DNA from: Bifidobacteriaceae bacterium
GTDB taxonomy: Bacteria; Actinomycetota; Actinomycetes; Actinomycetales; WQXJ01
Direction of reading: 5' to 3'
Assembly: GCA_031279575.1 (NCBI GenBank)
Contig: JAITIG010000158.1
Location: 1 to 33,124 of the forward strand
DNA: 33,124 bases
The notes under the pieces are model-generated. The model made no database searches and was not told the DNA's origin. It worked only from the letters and a program-made list of their open reading frames with translations. A program made the position numbers and the translations under genes. Of this stretch, positions 15,902 to 26,017 are shown piece after piece (position 1 is the stretch's first letter; each line of letters opens with the position of its first letter).

Positions 15902-15927
15902 GCCGGGCCCGGGCCGGGCCTCAGGCC
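15895..15927. terminator. Bidirectional hairpin overlapping the ndk and smc stop codons
   Basis: GGCCTGAG (15895-15902) and CTCAGGCC (15920-15927) are perfect complements around a 17-base GC-rich interior. The left arm holds the ndk TGA and the right arm the smc stop on the opposite strand, so the stem is built from both gene ends. Being symmetrical, it can terminate transcription from either side. Confidence 0.6.
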
Positions 15928-18900
15928 TCGCGCTTGAGGCGCTGGGAGATCACGGTCGACACGCCATCGTCCCGCATGGTGATGCCGTAGAGGGCGTCGG
16001 CGATCTCCATCGAGCGTTTTTGGTGCGTCACCATCAGCACCTGGGAGCTGCGCCGCAGCTCGGAGATCAGCGCCAGCAGCCGGCCCAGGTTGACCTCGTC
16101 GAGGGCGGCCTCGACCTCGTCCATGACGTAGAAGGGCGAGGGCCGGGCCATGAAGATGGCCAGCGTGAACGCCACCGCCACCAGCGAGCGCTCGCCGCCG
16201 GAGAGCAGCGAGAGGCGTTTGACCGCCTTGCCGGCCGGCCGCGCCTCGATGTCGACCCCGGTGGCCAGCCAGTCGCCCGGCTCGGTGGCCACCAGCCGGC
16301 CCTCGCCGCCGGGGAAGAGCCGCGCGAACACCTCGGCGAAGGCCTCGGCCGTGTCCTGGTAGGCGCTGGCGAAGATCTGCTCCACCCGGCCGTCGATCTC
16401 CCGGATCACCCGCATCAGGTCCGCCCGGGACCGTTTGATGTCGTCCAAACCGGCCATCAAGAACTTGTGCCGCTCTTCCAGGGCGGCGAACTCCTCCAGC
16501 GCCAGCGGGTTGACCCGCCCCAGCGCGGCCAGCTCCCGCTCCGCCCGGCGCAGCCGTTTGGCCTGCTCGTCGCGGGCGTAGGGGCGGGGCGGGGCGGCTG
16601 GGTCGGCTGGGTCCGGCACCAGTTGGTCGGGCCCGTACTGGCCGACCAGCGCCTCTAGCGCCAAGCCCAGGTCTTCGAGGGCTTTGCCCGCCAGGGCGTC
16701 CAGTTTGGCCTGCCCGGCGGCCCGCGCCAACTCGTCGCGGTGGACCGCGCTGGTGATCTCGGCCAGCTGCGCCCGGGCCTGCTCCAACTCGCCGCGCAGG
16801 CCGGCCGCCTCGGCTTCGCGCTGCGCCCGGGCCGCCTCGGCCTGGTCGCGTTCGGCTCCGGCGGCCGATGCCGCCCGCCCCACCAGCGCCTCCAGCTCGC
16901 CGCAGGCGATCTCCACCGACCGCGCCAGGTCGGCTTGGGCGGCCCGGCGCTCGGCCAGGAGGCGGGCTTTGGCCTCGGCGGCGCGCTCGGTCTCGGCGGC
17001 CCGCGCGGTCGCCGCCGCCCGGGTCGCCACCGCTTCGAGGCGCGCCGCCAGGTCGCGCGCCTCCAAGGTGGCCTCGACCAGGGCCTGGCGGGCCGCGCCG
17101 GCCGCCGCCCCGAGTTGGTCCCGCTCGCGCCCCCCGGCCGCCTGGGCGGTTGGGCCGGCCTGGGCGGACCGCGCCGGGGCGGCCTCCAACTCGGCGCTGA
17201 GCTGGGCCAGGGCCGCTTGGTCGGCCGCCAGTTCGCGCCGGGCCTGGTCGAGCCGGGCCCGCACTTTGCCGCCCAGCTCGCGCTGGGCGCCGACGGCGGC
17301 CGCCAGGTGCCCCAGCCGGTCCGCCACCGCCGCGTGCCGCGCGTCCGAGTGGGTCAGCGCCTCAAGGCTTTGCCCCACCGCCCGCTCGGCCGACGCCAGT
17401 TGGCCCGCCGCCGCTTTGAGCTCGAAGGCCAGCCTTTCGAGCGCCGCCCGGGACTCGGCCATCACCGCCTCGGCCCGGGCTTTGGCCCCGGCCAGCTCGA
17501 TTGGGCTTTGGGCCGCCCCCGAGCCGCCCTGGGCGTAGGCGCCGCCCAGCAGGTCGCCTTCCAGGGTGACCGCCCGCAGCGACGGGTCGCCCGCCACCAC
17601 GGCTTGGGCTTGGGCCAGGTTGTCCGTCACCGCGGTTGCCCCGAGCAGGCGGTCGAGGCCGCGCGCCACCGCCGCGGCCAGCCCCGCCTCCAGCCCCTCG
17701 GCTGGCCGGGCCACCTCCGCCGCCCAGCGCCCGGCCGGCGGCGGGGCGTCCGGCGGGCCGGCCGTCTCCGGGGACGCCGGGCCGAGGATGGCCAGGGCGG
17801 CCTGGCCCAGATCGTCCGCTTTGAGGGCGCGCAGGGCGTCGACCGCCTGGCCCGGCCCGGCCACCGCCAAGGCGGCCGCGGCGGGGCCCAGCCCGGCGCC
17901 GATGGCCCGCTCGAAGCCCGGCTCGACGCGCACCAAGCCGGCCAGCGGGCCCAAGGTGAGGCCGCGCTGGGCCAGCGCGGCCGAGCCGTCTTTGGCCGCC
18001 AAGGCCAACTCCAGCGCGGCGGCGGTGGCCTCGGCGGCGGCCAAACGCGACCGGGCCGCGCTTTGCTGCTCGGCCAACTCGGCCTGCTTGGCTTTGGCCC
18101 GGTCCAGGGCCGCGGTGGCTTGCTGGTGGGCCAGGTCCAAGGCCCCCTCGCCGTCTTCGACCCCCGCGATCTGCTGCTCCAGGGCGGTGAATTCGGCCTC
18201 GGCCTCGGCCCGGGCCGCCTCGGCGGCCTCCAGCTGCTCGGCCAGGTGGGCTATCTCGGTCATCCGCCCCTCTAGGCGCGAGCGGGCTGTGGCCACCCGG
18301 CCGGTCAGGGTGGCGAGGGCCTCGCGCTGGTCCGCCACCGCCCGCAGGGCCGCCGTGTAACGCCCTTCGGCGGCTTGGAAGGCCTGGTCGGCCGCCTGGG
18401 AGGCGGTCTCGGCGGCGGCGCGGGCGGCCTCGGCCGCCTCCCAGCGGCCCTCCAAGGCGGTCTGCTCCTGGGCCAGTTTGGCGGCCAGCGCGTCCAGCCC
18501 CGCGGCGCTGCCGGCCCCGCCCACCCCGGCGGCGGGCAGGTGGAACTCGCCTTGACCCAGCAGCCGGGCCCGCTCGGCGGCCAGCTTGCGCGTCCCGCGG
18601 GTCCGCTCCAACAGCGACGAGAGCCGGAAATGCGTCTCCGAGACGCGCGACAGCTCGGGGACGGCGGCCGCGGCGGCGCCCTCCAACTCGGCCAGGCGCT
18701 GCCGGGCGCGGGCCACCGTCTGGCTTAGCGCGGCGGCGCGCTCGTTCAGCGCCGTCTCGTCGGCGGCCTCGGCGGCCAGCGAGGTTTGCAGCTGGGCGGC
18801 GTCATCGGCCAGCAGGCGGGCGGCCGCGTCGCGGGCCGAGACTTGGATGGAGCGGGCCCGGCGGGCCACGTCGGCTTGTTTGGCCAGCGGGCCGAGCTGG

Positions 18901-19499
18901 CGGCGGATCTCGCCGGCGAGGTCTTCCAAGCGCACCAGATTGGCTTGGGTGGAGTCGAGTTTGCGCAGCGCGCGCTCTTTGCGTTTGCGGTGTTTGAGCA
19001 CGCCGGCGGCCTCCTCGATGAAGCCGCGGCGCTCATCCGGGCTGGCCGTGAGCACGTCGTCAAGATGCCCTTGGCCGACGATGACGTGCATCTCGCGCCC
19101 CAGCCCGGTGTCTGACAGCAGCTCTTGGATGTCGAGCAGGCGGCAGGGCGCGCCGTTGATGGCGTATTCGGAGCCGCCGCCTTGGAACAAGGTGCGGGAG
19201 ATGGTGACCTCGGTGTAGTCGATCGGCAGGGCGCCGTCGGTGTTGTCGATGGTGAGTTTGACCTCGGCCCGGCCCAGCGGCGGGCGCGTCCGGGTGCCGG
19301 CGAAGATGACGTCCTCCATTTTGCCGCCGCGCAGGGACTTGGCCCCTTGCTCGCCCATGACCCAGGCCAAGGCGTCGACCACATTTGATTTGCCGGAGCC
19401 GTTGGGCCCGACCACGCAGGTGATGCCGGGTTCGAAGCTGAGACGCGTGGCCGAGGCGAAGGACTTGAATCCCCGCAGCGTCAAAGTCTTCAGATACAC
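15921..19499 (-). CDS. smc: Chromosome segregation protein SMC
   Basis: Large ATPase of 1192 residues that forms the core of the condensin complex with ScpA/ScpB and organises newly replicated chromosomes. The N-terminal ATPase head has Walker A GPNGSGKS at 31-38. Long Ala/Glu/Arg-rich coiled coils (about 170-500 and 680-1000) flank a globular hinge (about 510-650). The C-terminal head contains the ABC signature LSGGERSLVAVAF and Walker B FYVMDEVEAALDE. GTG at 19499 starts the conserved YLKTLTLRGFKSF sequence and has a TAGGCT hexamer eight bases upstream. smc is divergent from ftsY, whereas the two usually point the same way. No frameshift is seen over the whole length. Confidence 0.97.
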   Translation of the reverse strand: MYLKTLTLRGFKSFASATRLSFEPGITCVVGPNGSGKSNVVDALAWVMGEQGAKSLRGGKMEDVIFAGTRTRPPLGRAEVKLTIDNTDGALPIDYTEVTISRTLFQGGGSEYAINGAPCRLLDIQELLSDTGLGREMHVIVGQGHLDDVLTASPDERRGFIEEAAGVLKHRKRKERALRKLDSTQANLVRLEDLAGEIRRQLGPLAKQADVARRARSIQVSARDAAARLLADDAAQLQTSLAAEAADETALNERAAALSQTVARARQRLAELEGAAAAAVPELSRVSETHFRLSSLLERTRGTRKLAAERARLLGQGEFHLPAAGVGGAGSAAGLDALAAKLAQEQTALEGRWEAAEAARAAAETASQAADQAFQAAEGRYTAALRAVADQREALATLTGRVATARSRLEGRMTEIAHLAEQLEAAEAARAEAEAEFTALEQQIAGVEDGEGALDLAHQQATAALDRAKAKQAELAEQQSAARSRLAAAEATAAALELALAAKDGSAALAQRGLTLGPLAGLVRVEPGFERAIGAGLGPAAAALAVAGPGQAVDALRALKADDLGQAALAILGPASPETAGPPDAPPPAGRWAAEVARPAEGLEAGLAAAVARGLDRLLGATAVTDNLAQAQAVVAGDPSLRAVTLEGDLLGGAYAQGGSGAAQSPIELAGAKARAEAVMAESRAALERLAFELKAAAGQLASAERAVGQSLEALTHSDARHAAVADRLGHLAAAVGAQRELGGKVRARLDQARRELAADQAALAQLSAELEAAPARSAQAGPTAQAAGGRERDQLGAAAGAARQALVEATLEARDLAARLEAVATRAAATARAAETERAAEAKARLLAERRAAQADLARSVEIACGELEALVGRAASAAGAERDQAEAARAQREAEAAGLRGELEQARAQLAEITSAVHRDELARAAGQAKLDALAGKALEDLGLALEALVGQYGPDQLVPDPADPAAPPRPYARDEQAKRLRRAERELAALGRVNPLALEEFAALEERHKFLMAGLDDIKRSRADLMRVIREIDGRVEQIFASAYQDTAEAFAEVFARLFPGGEGRLVATEPGDWLATGVDIEARPAGKAVKRLSLLSGGERSLVAVAFTLAIFMARPSPFYVMDEVEAALDEVNLGRLLALISELRRSSQVLMVTHQKRSMEIADALYGITMRDDGVSTVISQRLKREA

Positions 19500-19507
19500 G
19501 GCTCCCA

Positions 19508-19513
19508 AGCCTA
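19508..19513 (-). promoter_or_regulatory. -10 element of smc
   Basis: On the minus strand TAGGCT ends eight bases before GTG 19499. A GGGAG lies between but only two bases from the start, too close for normal ribosome binding, so initiation is probably leaderless or nearly so. Confidence 0.4.
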
Positions 19514-19541
19514 TCTGGCCGCGCTGGCGCCCCAGGTGGGG

Positions 19542-19547
19542 CAGGAT
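19542..19547 (+). promoter_or_regulatory. Possible -10 element of ftsY
   Basis: CAGGAT ends seven bases before ATG 19555 and keeps the conserved A2 and T6 of a -10 hexamer. The following G-run (GGGGGG) could instead act as a weak ribosome site. Confidence 0.3.
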
Positions 19548-19554
19548 GGGGGGC

Positions 19555-20739
19555 ATGTTGCTTGCCGAGGGCGCGCTGAGCCCGCTGACGATATCGCTGC
19601 TTGTGATCTTGGCCGCCGCGGCGCTTGGGCTGGCGGTGTGGCTGGCCGCCCGCTCCGCCCGGCGCCGCCGAGGCCGCCTGCCGGCCGGCGGCCAGCAGGC
19701 CCCGGCCCCAGCCCCCGCCCCCGCCGGCGGCGGCGAGGCGGCCCCTGAGCCCGGCGGCCAGGCGGCGCCTGAGGCAGGGGCTGGGCCGCCGCCCGGCGGC
19801 CAGGGGGACGGGCTGGATGTGCCGGAGGCCCCGACCTCGCGCCTGAGGCGGCTGCGGGCGCGCCTGGCGGGCTCTAAATCGGCCTTCGGCCGGGCGCTGC
19901 TGGCGGTGCTCAGCCGCGACCAGCTGACCCAGGCGGACTGGGACGAGTTCGAGGAGACGCTGCTGCTGGCGGACGTGGGGGCGGCCGCCTCGGAGAAGAT
20001 CCTGGAGGCGGTGCGCCAAGAGCTGCGCGTGGCCGGCCCCTCGGCCGATGCCGCCGCCAGCCTCAGACGGGTGCTGCTGGAGGCGGTGGCGACGCCGGCC
20101 GGGCGCGGCCTGGCGGACCAAGGCGCGGCCGGCCTGCCGGCGGTGATCCTGGTGGTGGGGGTCAACGGCTCGGGCAAGACAACCGCCATCGGGCGGCTGG
20201 CGCGCTTGGAGGTGGCCCAAGGCAACCGCGTCCTGCTGGGCGCCGCCGACACCTTCCGCGCCGCCGCCGCCGAGCAGCTGGCCACCTGGGGCGAGCGGGT
20301 CGGCGTGCCGGTGGTGGGCGGGCCCGAGGGGGCGGACCCGGCGTCGGTGGCCTTCGACGCCGTGGCGCGGGGGATCGAGGACGCGGTCGACACCGTGATC
20401 ATCGACACCGCCGGCCGGCTGCACAACAAAGCCAACCTGATGGCCGAGCTGGGCAAGATCAAACGGGTGGCCGCCAAACGCGCCCCCATCACCGAGACCC
20501 TGCTCGTGCTCGACGCCACCACCGGGCAAAACGGCCTGGCCCAGGCGCGCGTCTTCACCGAGGCGGTCGACGTCACCGGGATCGCGCTGACCAAACTGGA
20601 CGGCACCGCCAAGGGGGGCATTGTGATCGCCGTCCAACAAGAGCTGGGGGTGCCGGTCAAACTGGTCGGGTTGGGCGAGGGGCCGGACGACTTGGCGCCC
20701 TTCGACCCGGAGCTGTTCGTCGACGGCATCTTGGGCTGA
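19555..20739 (+). CDS. ftsY: Signal recognition particle receptor FtsY
   Basis: SRP receptor GTPase that docks ribosome-SRP complexes at the membrane; its partner Ffh is encoded at 24446. The protein has 394 residues. An N-terminal membrane helix (about 11-33) is followed by a basic stretch and a Pro/Ala/Gly-rich linker (about 45-92), then the NG domain. The G domain has P-loop GVNGSGKT at 202-209, DTFRAAAAEQL, DTAGRLHNKANLMAEL and TKLDGTAKGG, all FtsY/Ffh hallmarks. It ends in the family-typical FDPELFVDGILG. ATG at 19555 begins the membrane helix. It is divergent from smc across 55 bases. Confidence 0.97.
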   Translation: MLLAEGALSPLTISLLVILAAAALGLAVWLAARSARRRRGRLPAGGQQAPAPAPAPAGGGEAAPEPGGQAAPEAGAGPPPGGQGDGLDVPEAPTSRLRRLRARLAGSKSAFGRALLAVLSRDQLTQADWDEFEETLLLADVGAAASEKILEAVRQELRVAGPSADAAASLRRVLLEAVATPAGRGLADQGAAGLPAVILVVGVNGSGKTTAIGRLARLEVAQGNRVLLGAADTFRAAAAEQLATWGERVGVPVVGGPEGADPASVAFDAVARGIEDAVDTVIIDTAGRLHNKANLMAELGKIKRVAAKRAPITETLLVLDATTGQNGLAQARVFTEAVDVTGIALTKLDGTAKGGIVIAVQQELGVPVKLVGLGEGPDDLAPFDPELFVDGILG

Positions 20740-20751
20740 CGCAACACAACG

Positions 20752-20787
20752 TTTACCTGCGCGGAAAAGCCGTGACCCGCCTGTAAC
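20752..20787 (+). promoter_or_regulatory. Candidate GlnR operator upstream of amtB
   Basis: GTGAC (20772-20776), six bases, then GTAAC (20783-20787) closely follows the actinobacterial GlnR pattern gTnAC-n6-GaAAc. A weaker pair, TTTAC (20752-20756), six bases, GGAAA (20763-20767), lies just upstream. Both pairs have the 11-base period of GlnR half-sites. A TAATTC -10 candidate at 20834-20839 has no -35, as expected for an activated promoter, and the operator is centred about 65 bases upstream of the likely start. AmtR boxes of the corynebacterial type are not seen. Confidence 0.5.
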
Positions 20788-20868
20788 AACCAAGCGCCCA
20801 AATTGGAAATCCCGCCGCACCATGCTCAACGGGTAATTCAATCAACCTAAGGCGAAGGAGGGCGGACA

Positions 20869-22555
<1,687 letters not shown>

Positions 22556-22590
22556 GGGCTTTAGCCCCCAGGTCGCGCCGCCAAAGCGCT

Positions 22591-22614
22591 ACCGGCCCGG
22601 CCCGCCGGGCCGGT
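22591..22614 (+). terminator. Strong GC hairpin between glnK and glnD
   Basis: ACCGGCCCGGC (22591-22601) and GCCGGGCCGGT (22604-22614) are perfect 11-base complements with only two bases between, giving effectively ten pairs and a four-base loop. It ends 10 bases before the glnD ATG. It could terminate most transcripts after glnK, protect the amtB-glnK message end, or mask the glnD ribosome site (TAGGG). Confidence 0.55.
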
Positions 22615-22624
22615 TAGGGCAAGC

Positions 22625-24433
22625 ATGTCTGATTTGATCCAACAAGCCGCCGAGGCCCCGGGGGGACCGCCCTCCATCCGGGGCCTCGGCCTTGCCCGCA
22701 AGGGCGAGGGCCCGTGGGCCGCCCAGTGGTGGGCCGCGGGCGCCAAAGGCCGCGCCGCGCGCACCCGGCTGCTGCGCGCGGCGCTGCGGCAACTCTGGGA
22801 CGGCGCCCTGAGGGCGGCCCGGGCGCCGGGCGGGGCGGGGCGGGCCGGCGCCGCCGCCTTGGGCGCGGTCGGCTCGCTGGGCCGGGGCGACCTGGCGCCC
22901 TTGTCTGATTTGGACCTGGTGGTGGTCCACGACGGCCCGGGCTGGTCGCAGGCCCGGCGCGAAGATCTGGCCCGCTCGCTGTGGTACCCGATCTGGGACG
23001 CCGGCTTCGACTTGGACCAGTCTTTCCGCTCCTTGGCCGAGTGCCGCCGGATCGCCTCGCAAGACCTGGCCGCCGCCACCGGCCTGCTGTCGCTGGCGGC
23101 TTTGGCGGGGGGCGGCGACTTGGCCGAGCGGGCGGCATCGGCCGTGTTGGCGGATTGGCGCGGCGCGGCCCGCAAACGCCTGCCGGAGCTGGCCCAGGCG
23201 GTGGCGGAGCGCGAGGCGGGCTTTGGCCACCTGGCCTTCCGCTTGGAGGGCGACATCAAGGAGGCCCGCGGCGGCTTGCGCGACGCGGTGACCTTGGACG
23301 CGCTGGTGGCCTCGTGGCTGGCGGAGGCCCCCCGGGGGGCGGCGGGGGATGAGTTGGCCCGCTCGCGGGCCTACCTGCTGGATGTGCGCGACGCGCTGCA
23401 GCGGGCCTCGCGCCGGCCGTCGAGCATTTTGCTGATGGCGGAGCAGGACGCCACCGCCCGCGCGCTCGACCCGCACCTGACCGCGGACCAGCTGATGGGC
23501 AATGTGGCCAAGGCCGCCCGCGATGTGACCTACGCCCTGGACACCACGATGCGCCGGGCTTTGGGCAACCTGCCGGGCCGGGCGGCGTTGCCGGCTGTGT
23601 TTGTGCGCGGCCGGCGGCGCGGGCCCCGGCTGGCCCCCTTGGCGGCGGGCTTGGCGGAGTTGGGCGGGGAGATTGTCTTCGCCTCCCCCGACGCCCCGAC
23701 GCGCGATGCCGTGCTGCCGCTGCGGGCGGCCCGCGTCGCCAGCGCCACGGGGCTGGGTTTTGAGCCTTTGACGCTGCGGGCTTTGCGCGCCGCGCCGGCT
23801 TTGGCTGAGCCCTGGCCGGCCGATGCGCGGGCCGAGCTGGGGGCGTTTTTGCAGGCCGGGGAGCGGGTGCCGCCGGTTTGGGAGGCTTTGGACCAGGCCG
23901 GCCTGGTGGGCCGGCTGTGGCCGGAGTGGCTGGCGGTGCGCAACCAGGCGCAACGCAACGCGCTGCACCGCCACACGGTGGACCGCCACCAGGTCGAGGC
24001 GGTGGCTTTGCTGGCCTCGGTCGAGTTGGGCACGGCCCCGCCGGACCTGACGGCGGTGGCGACTTTGTTCCACGACCTGGGCAAACGCCCCGGCGAGCGG
24101 GACCACGCCGGGCTTGGGGCGCTGCTGGCGGGCCCGCTGTTCGCCCGCATGGGCTACAGCGCGCAGGAGGCCGGGTTCATGGTGGCCCTGATTCGCCAGC
24201 ATTTGACGCTGGCCCGCCTGGCCACCACGCGCGACCCGTCCGCCCCGGCCACGGTGGCGGCCCTGGTCGAGGCGGTCGACGGCCGCCTCGACCGGCTGGA
24301 CGCCCTGGCCGCCTTGACCGAGGCGGACGCCCGGGCAGCCGGCCCGAAGGCTTGGACCAAGCTGAGGGCCGCCTTGATCGCCCGCTTGGCGGCCGAGGCC
24401 CGCCGCGCCCTGGCCGAACCCGGCGGCGGGTAG
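22625..24433 (+). CDS. glnD: PII nucleotidylyltransferase GlnD, short form without ACT domains
   Basis: Modifies and demodifies GlnK in response to nitrogen status. Residues 80-100 hold the nucleotidyltransferase motif GSLGRGDLAPLSDLDLVV with metal-binding Asp95 and Asp97. A GlnD-type linker follows, with GDIKEARGGLRDAVTLDAL near residue 208. An HD domain shows HRHTVDRHQ (about 448) and FHDLGK (about 482), and is expected to remove the nucleotide. The protein stops at 602 residues, roughly 200 short of usual actinobacterial GlnD, and both C-terminal ACT domains that bind glutamine are missing. There is no room for them, because ffh starts 12 bases after the stop. ATG at 22625 fits a TAGGG ribosome site. 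A strong hairpin separates it from glnK. Confidence 0.92.
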   Translation: MSDLIQQAAEAPGGPPSIRGLGLARKGEGPWAAQWWAAGAKGRAARTRLLRAALRQLWDGALRAARAPGGAGRAGAAALGAVGSLGRGDLAPLSDLDLVVVHDGPGWSQARREDLARSLWYPIWDAGFDLDQSFRSLAECRRIASQDLAAATGLLSLAALAGGGDLAERAASAVLADWRGAARKRLPELAQAVAEREAGFGHLAFRLEGDIKEARGGLRDAVTLDALVASWLAEAPRGAAGDELARSRAYLLDVRDALQRASRRPSSILLMAEQDATARALDPHLTADQLMGNVAKAARDVTYALDTTMRRALGNLPGRAALPAVFVRGRRRGPRLAPLAAGLAELGGEIVFASPDAPTRDAVLPLRAARVASATGLGFEPLTLRALRAAPALAEPWPADARAELGAFLQAGERVPPVWEALDQAGLVGRLWPEWLAVRNQAQRNALHRHTVDRHQVEAVALLASVELGTAPPDLTAVATLFHDLGKRPGERDHAGLGALLAGPLFARMGYSAQEAGFMVALIRQHLTLARLATTRDPSAPATVAALVEAVDGRLDRLDALAALTEADARAAGPKAWTKLRAALIARLAAEARRALAEPGGG

Positions 24434-24445
24434 CCTTAAGGCCTT

Positions 24446-26017
24446 ATGTTCAACTCTTTGTCCGACCGCCTGACGGCCACCTTCAAGTCGCTGCGCGGCA
24501 AGGGGCGCCTCACCCCGGCCGATGTCGACGCCACCATCCGCGAGATCCGCCGCGCCCTGCTGGACGCCGATGTGGCCGTGCCGGTGGTGCGCCAGTTCAC
24601 CGCCGCGGTGCGCCAGCGGGCGCTGGAGGCCGGCGTCAACAAGGCCCTCAACCCGTCCCAGCAGGTGGTCCAGATTGTCCACGACGAGCTGGTCGAGGTC
24701 CTCGGCGGCGAGACGGCCGGGCTTCAGTTCGCCAAACGCCCGCCCACGGTGATCATGCTGGCCGGTTTGCAGGGCTCCGGCAAAACCACCCTGGCCGGCA
24801 AGCTGGGCTTGTGGTTGAAGCGGCAGGGACACACGCCGCTGCTGGTGGCGGCTGATTTGCAGCGCCCGGGCGCGGTGCGCCAGCTGCAGATTGTGGGCCA
24901 GCAGGCCGGGGTGGCGGTCTACGCGCCCGAGGCGGGGGACGGCATCGGCGATCCGGTGGCGGTGGCCCGCGCCGCCTTGGCCCAGGCGCAAACCAAGCTG
25001 TACAGCGTGGTGGTGGTCGACACGGCCGGCCGGCTGGGCGTGGATGACGCCTTGATGCGCCAAGCGGCCCAGATCAGGGACGCCATCGAGCCCGATGACG
25101 TGCTGTTTGTGATCGATTCGATGATCGGCCAGGACGCGGTCACCACGGCCGAGGCCTTCCGGGCGGGGGTTGGCTTCAGCGGCGTGGTGCTGACCAAACT
25201 GGACGGCGACGCCCGCGGCGGCGCGGCGCTGTCGGTCCGCTCGGTGACGGGCCGGCCGATCCTGTTCGCCTCGACCGGTGAGAAGCTGGGCGATTTCGAG
25301 GTTTTCCACCCCGACCGGATGGCCGGGCGCATCCTCGACCTGGGCGACATTCTGACTTTGATCGAGCAGGCCCAGCGGGTCTTCGACGAGGACCAGGCCA
25401 AAGCCCTGGAGCGCAAAATCAAGGGCGAGGGCGACGATTTCACTTTGGAGGATTTCCTCAGCCAGCTTCAGCAGGTGCGCCAGATGGGCTCGATGAAGAA
25501 GCTGATCGGCATGATGCCCGGGGCGGGCCAAATGCGGGAGGCTTTGGACCAGTTCGACGAGCGCGAGGTGGACCGCACCGAGGCCATTGTCCGCTCCATG
25601 ACCCCGGCCGAGCGGGCCAACCCGAAGCTCATCAACGGCTCGCGCCGGTTGCGCATCGCCCGCGGCTCGGGCACCTCGGTGCAGATGGTGAACCAGTTGC
25701 TGCAGCGCTTTGACCAGGCTAAAACCATGATGCGCTCGGTCGCCCGGGGCGGGCGGCCGGGCTTGGGCGGGGGCAAGAAGTCGAAGGGCCGCATGGCGCC
25801 GCCGGCCAAGGGCAAGAAGTCCCGCAGCGGCAACCCGGCCAAGCGGGCGGCCGAGGAGCGGGCTTTGCGCGAGCGCTCAGCCGCCCCCGCCGCGCCTGGG
25901 GCGGCCGCGCCGGGCTCGGCTTTCGGTTTGGGCGCCGCGCCGGGCGATGCCGCCGGGCCCGTCCCCGGCGCCGGCGCCAAGCTCCCCACCGGCCTGGGCG
26001 GGCTGTTTGGCCGCTGA
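24446..26017 (+). CDS. ffh: Signal recognition particle protein Ffh
   Basis: GTPase of the SRP that binds signal sequences as they leave the ribosome and hands them to FtsY. The protein has 523 residues. The N domain (1-90) and G domain have P-loop GLQGSGKTT at 107-115, VAADLQRPGAVRQL, DTAGRLGVDDALM and LTKLDGDARGGAAL. The methionine-rich M domain (about 325-440) includes QMGSMKKLIGMMPG and the RNA-binding GSRRLRIARGSGT. The last 80 residues form a Lys/Gly then Ala/Pro-rich tail (GKKSKGRMAPPAKGKKS onward), an actinobacterial-style extension. ATG 24446 lies 12 bases after the glnD stop; TAAGG precedes it and the glnD stop TAG is also the start of a TAGCCT hexamer. Confidence 0.97.
   Translation: MFNSLSDRLTATFKSLRGKGRLTPADVDATIREIRRALLDADVAVPVVRQFTAAVRQRALEAGVNKALNPSQQVVQIVHDELVEVLGGETAGLQFAKRPPTVIMLAGLQGSGKTTLAGKLGLWLKRQGHTPLLVAADLQRPGAVRQLQIVGQQAGVAVYAPEAGDGIGDPVAVARAALAQAQTKLYSVVVVDTAGRLGVDDALMRQAAQIRDAIEPDDVLFVIDSMIGQDAVTTAEAFRAGVGFSGVVLTKLDGDARGGAALSVRSVTGRPILFASTGEKLGDFEVFHPDRMAGRILDLGDILTLIEQAQRVFDEDQAKALERKIKGEGDDFTLEDFLSQLQQVRQMGSMKKLIGMMPGAGQMREALDQFDEREVDRTEAIVRSMTPAERANPKLINGSRRLRIARGSGTSVQMVNQLLQRFDQAKTMMRSVARGGRPGLGGGKKSKGRMAPPAKGKKSRSGNPAKRAAEERALRERSAAPAAPGAAAPGSAFGLGAAPGDAAGPVPGAGAKLPTGLGGLFGR

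Noticed and set aside
19500..20801. Minus-strand open extension upstream of smc
   Set aside because: It is antisense to ftsY and unlike SMC; the conserved SMC N-terminus begins at GTG 19499.
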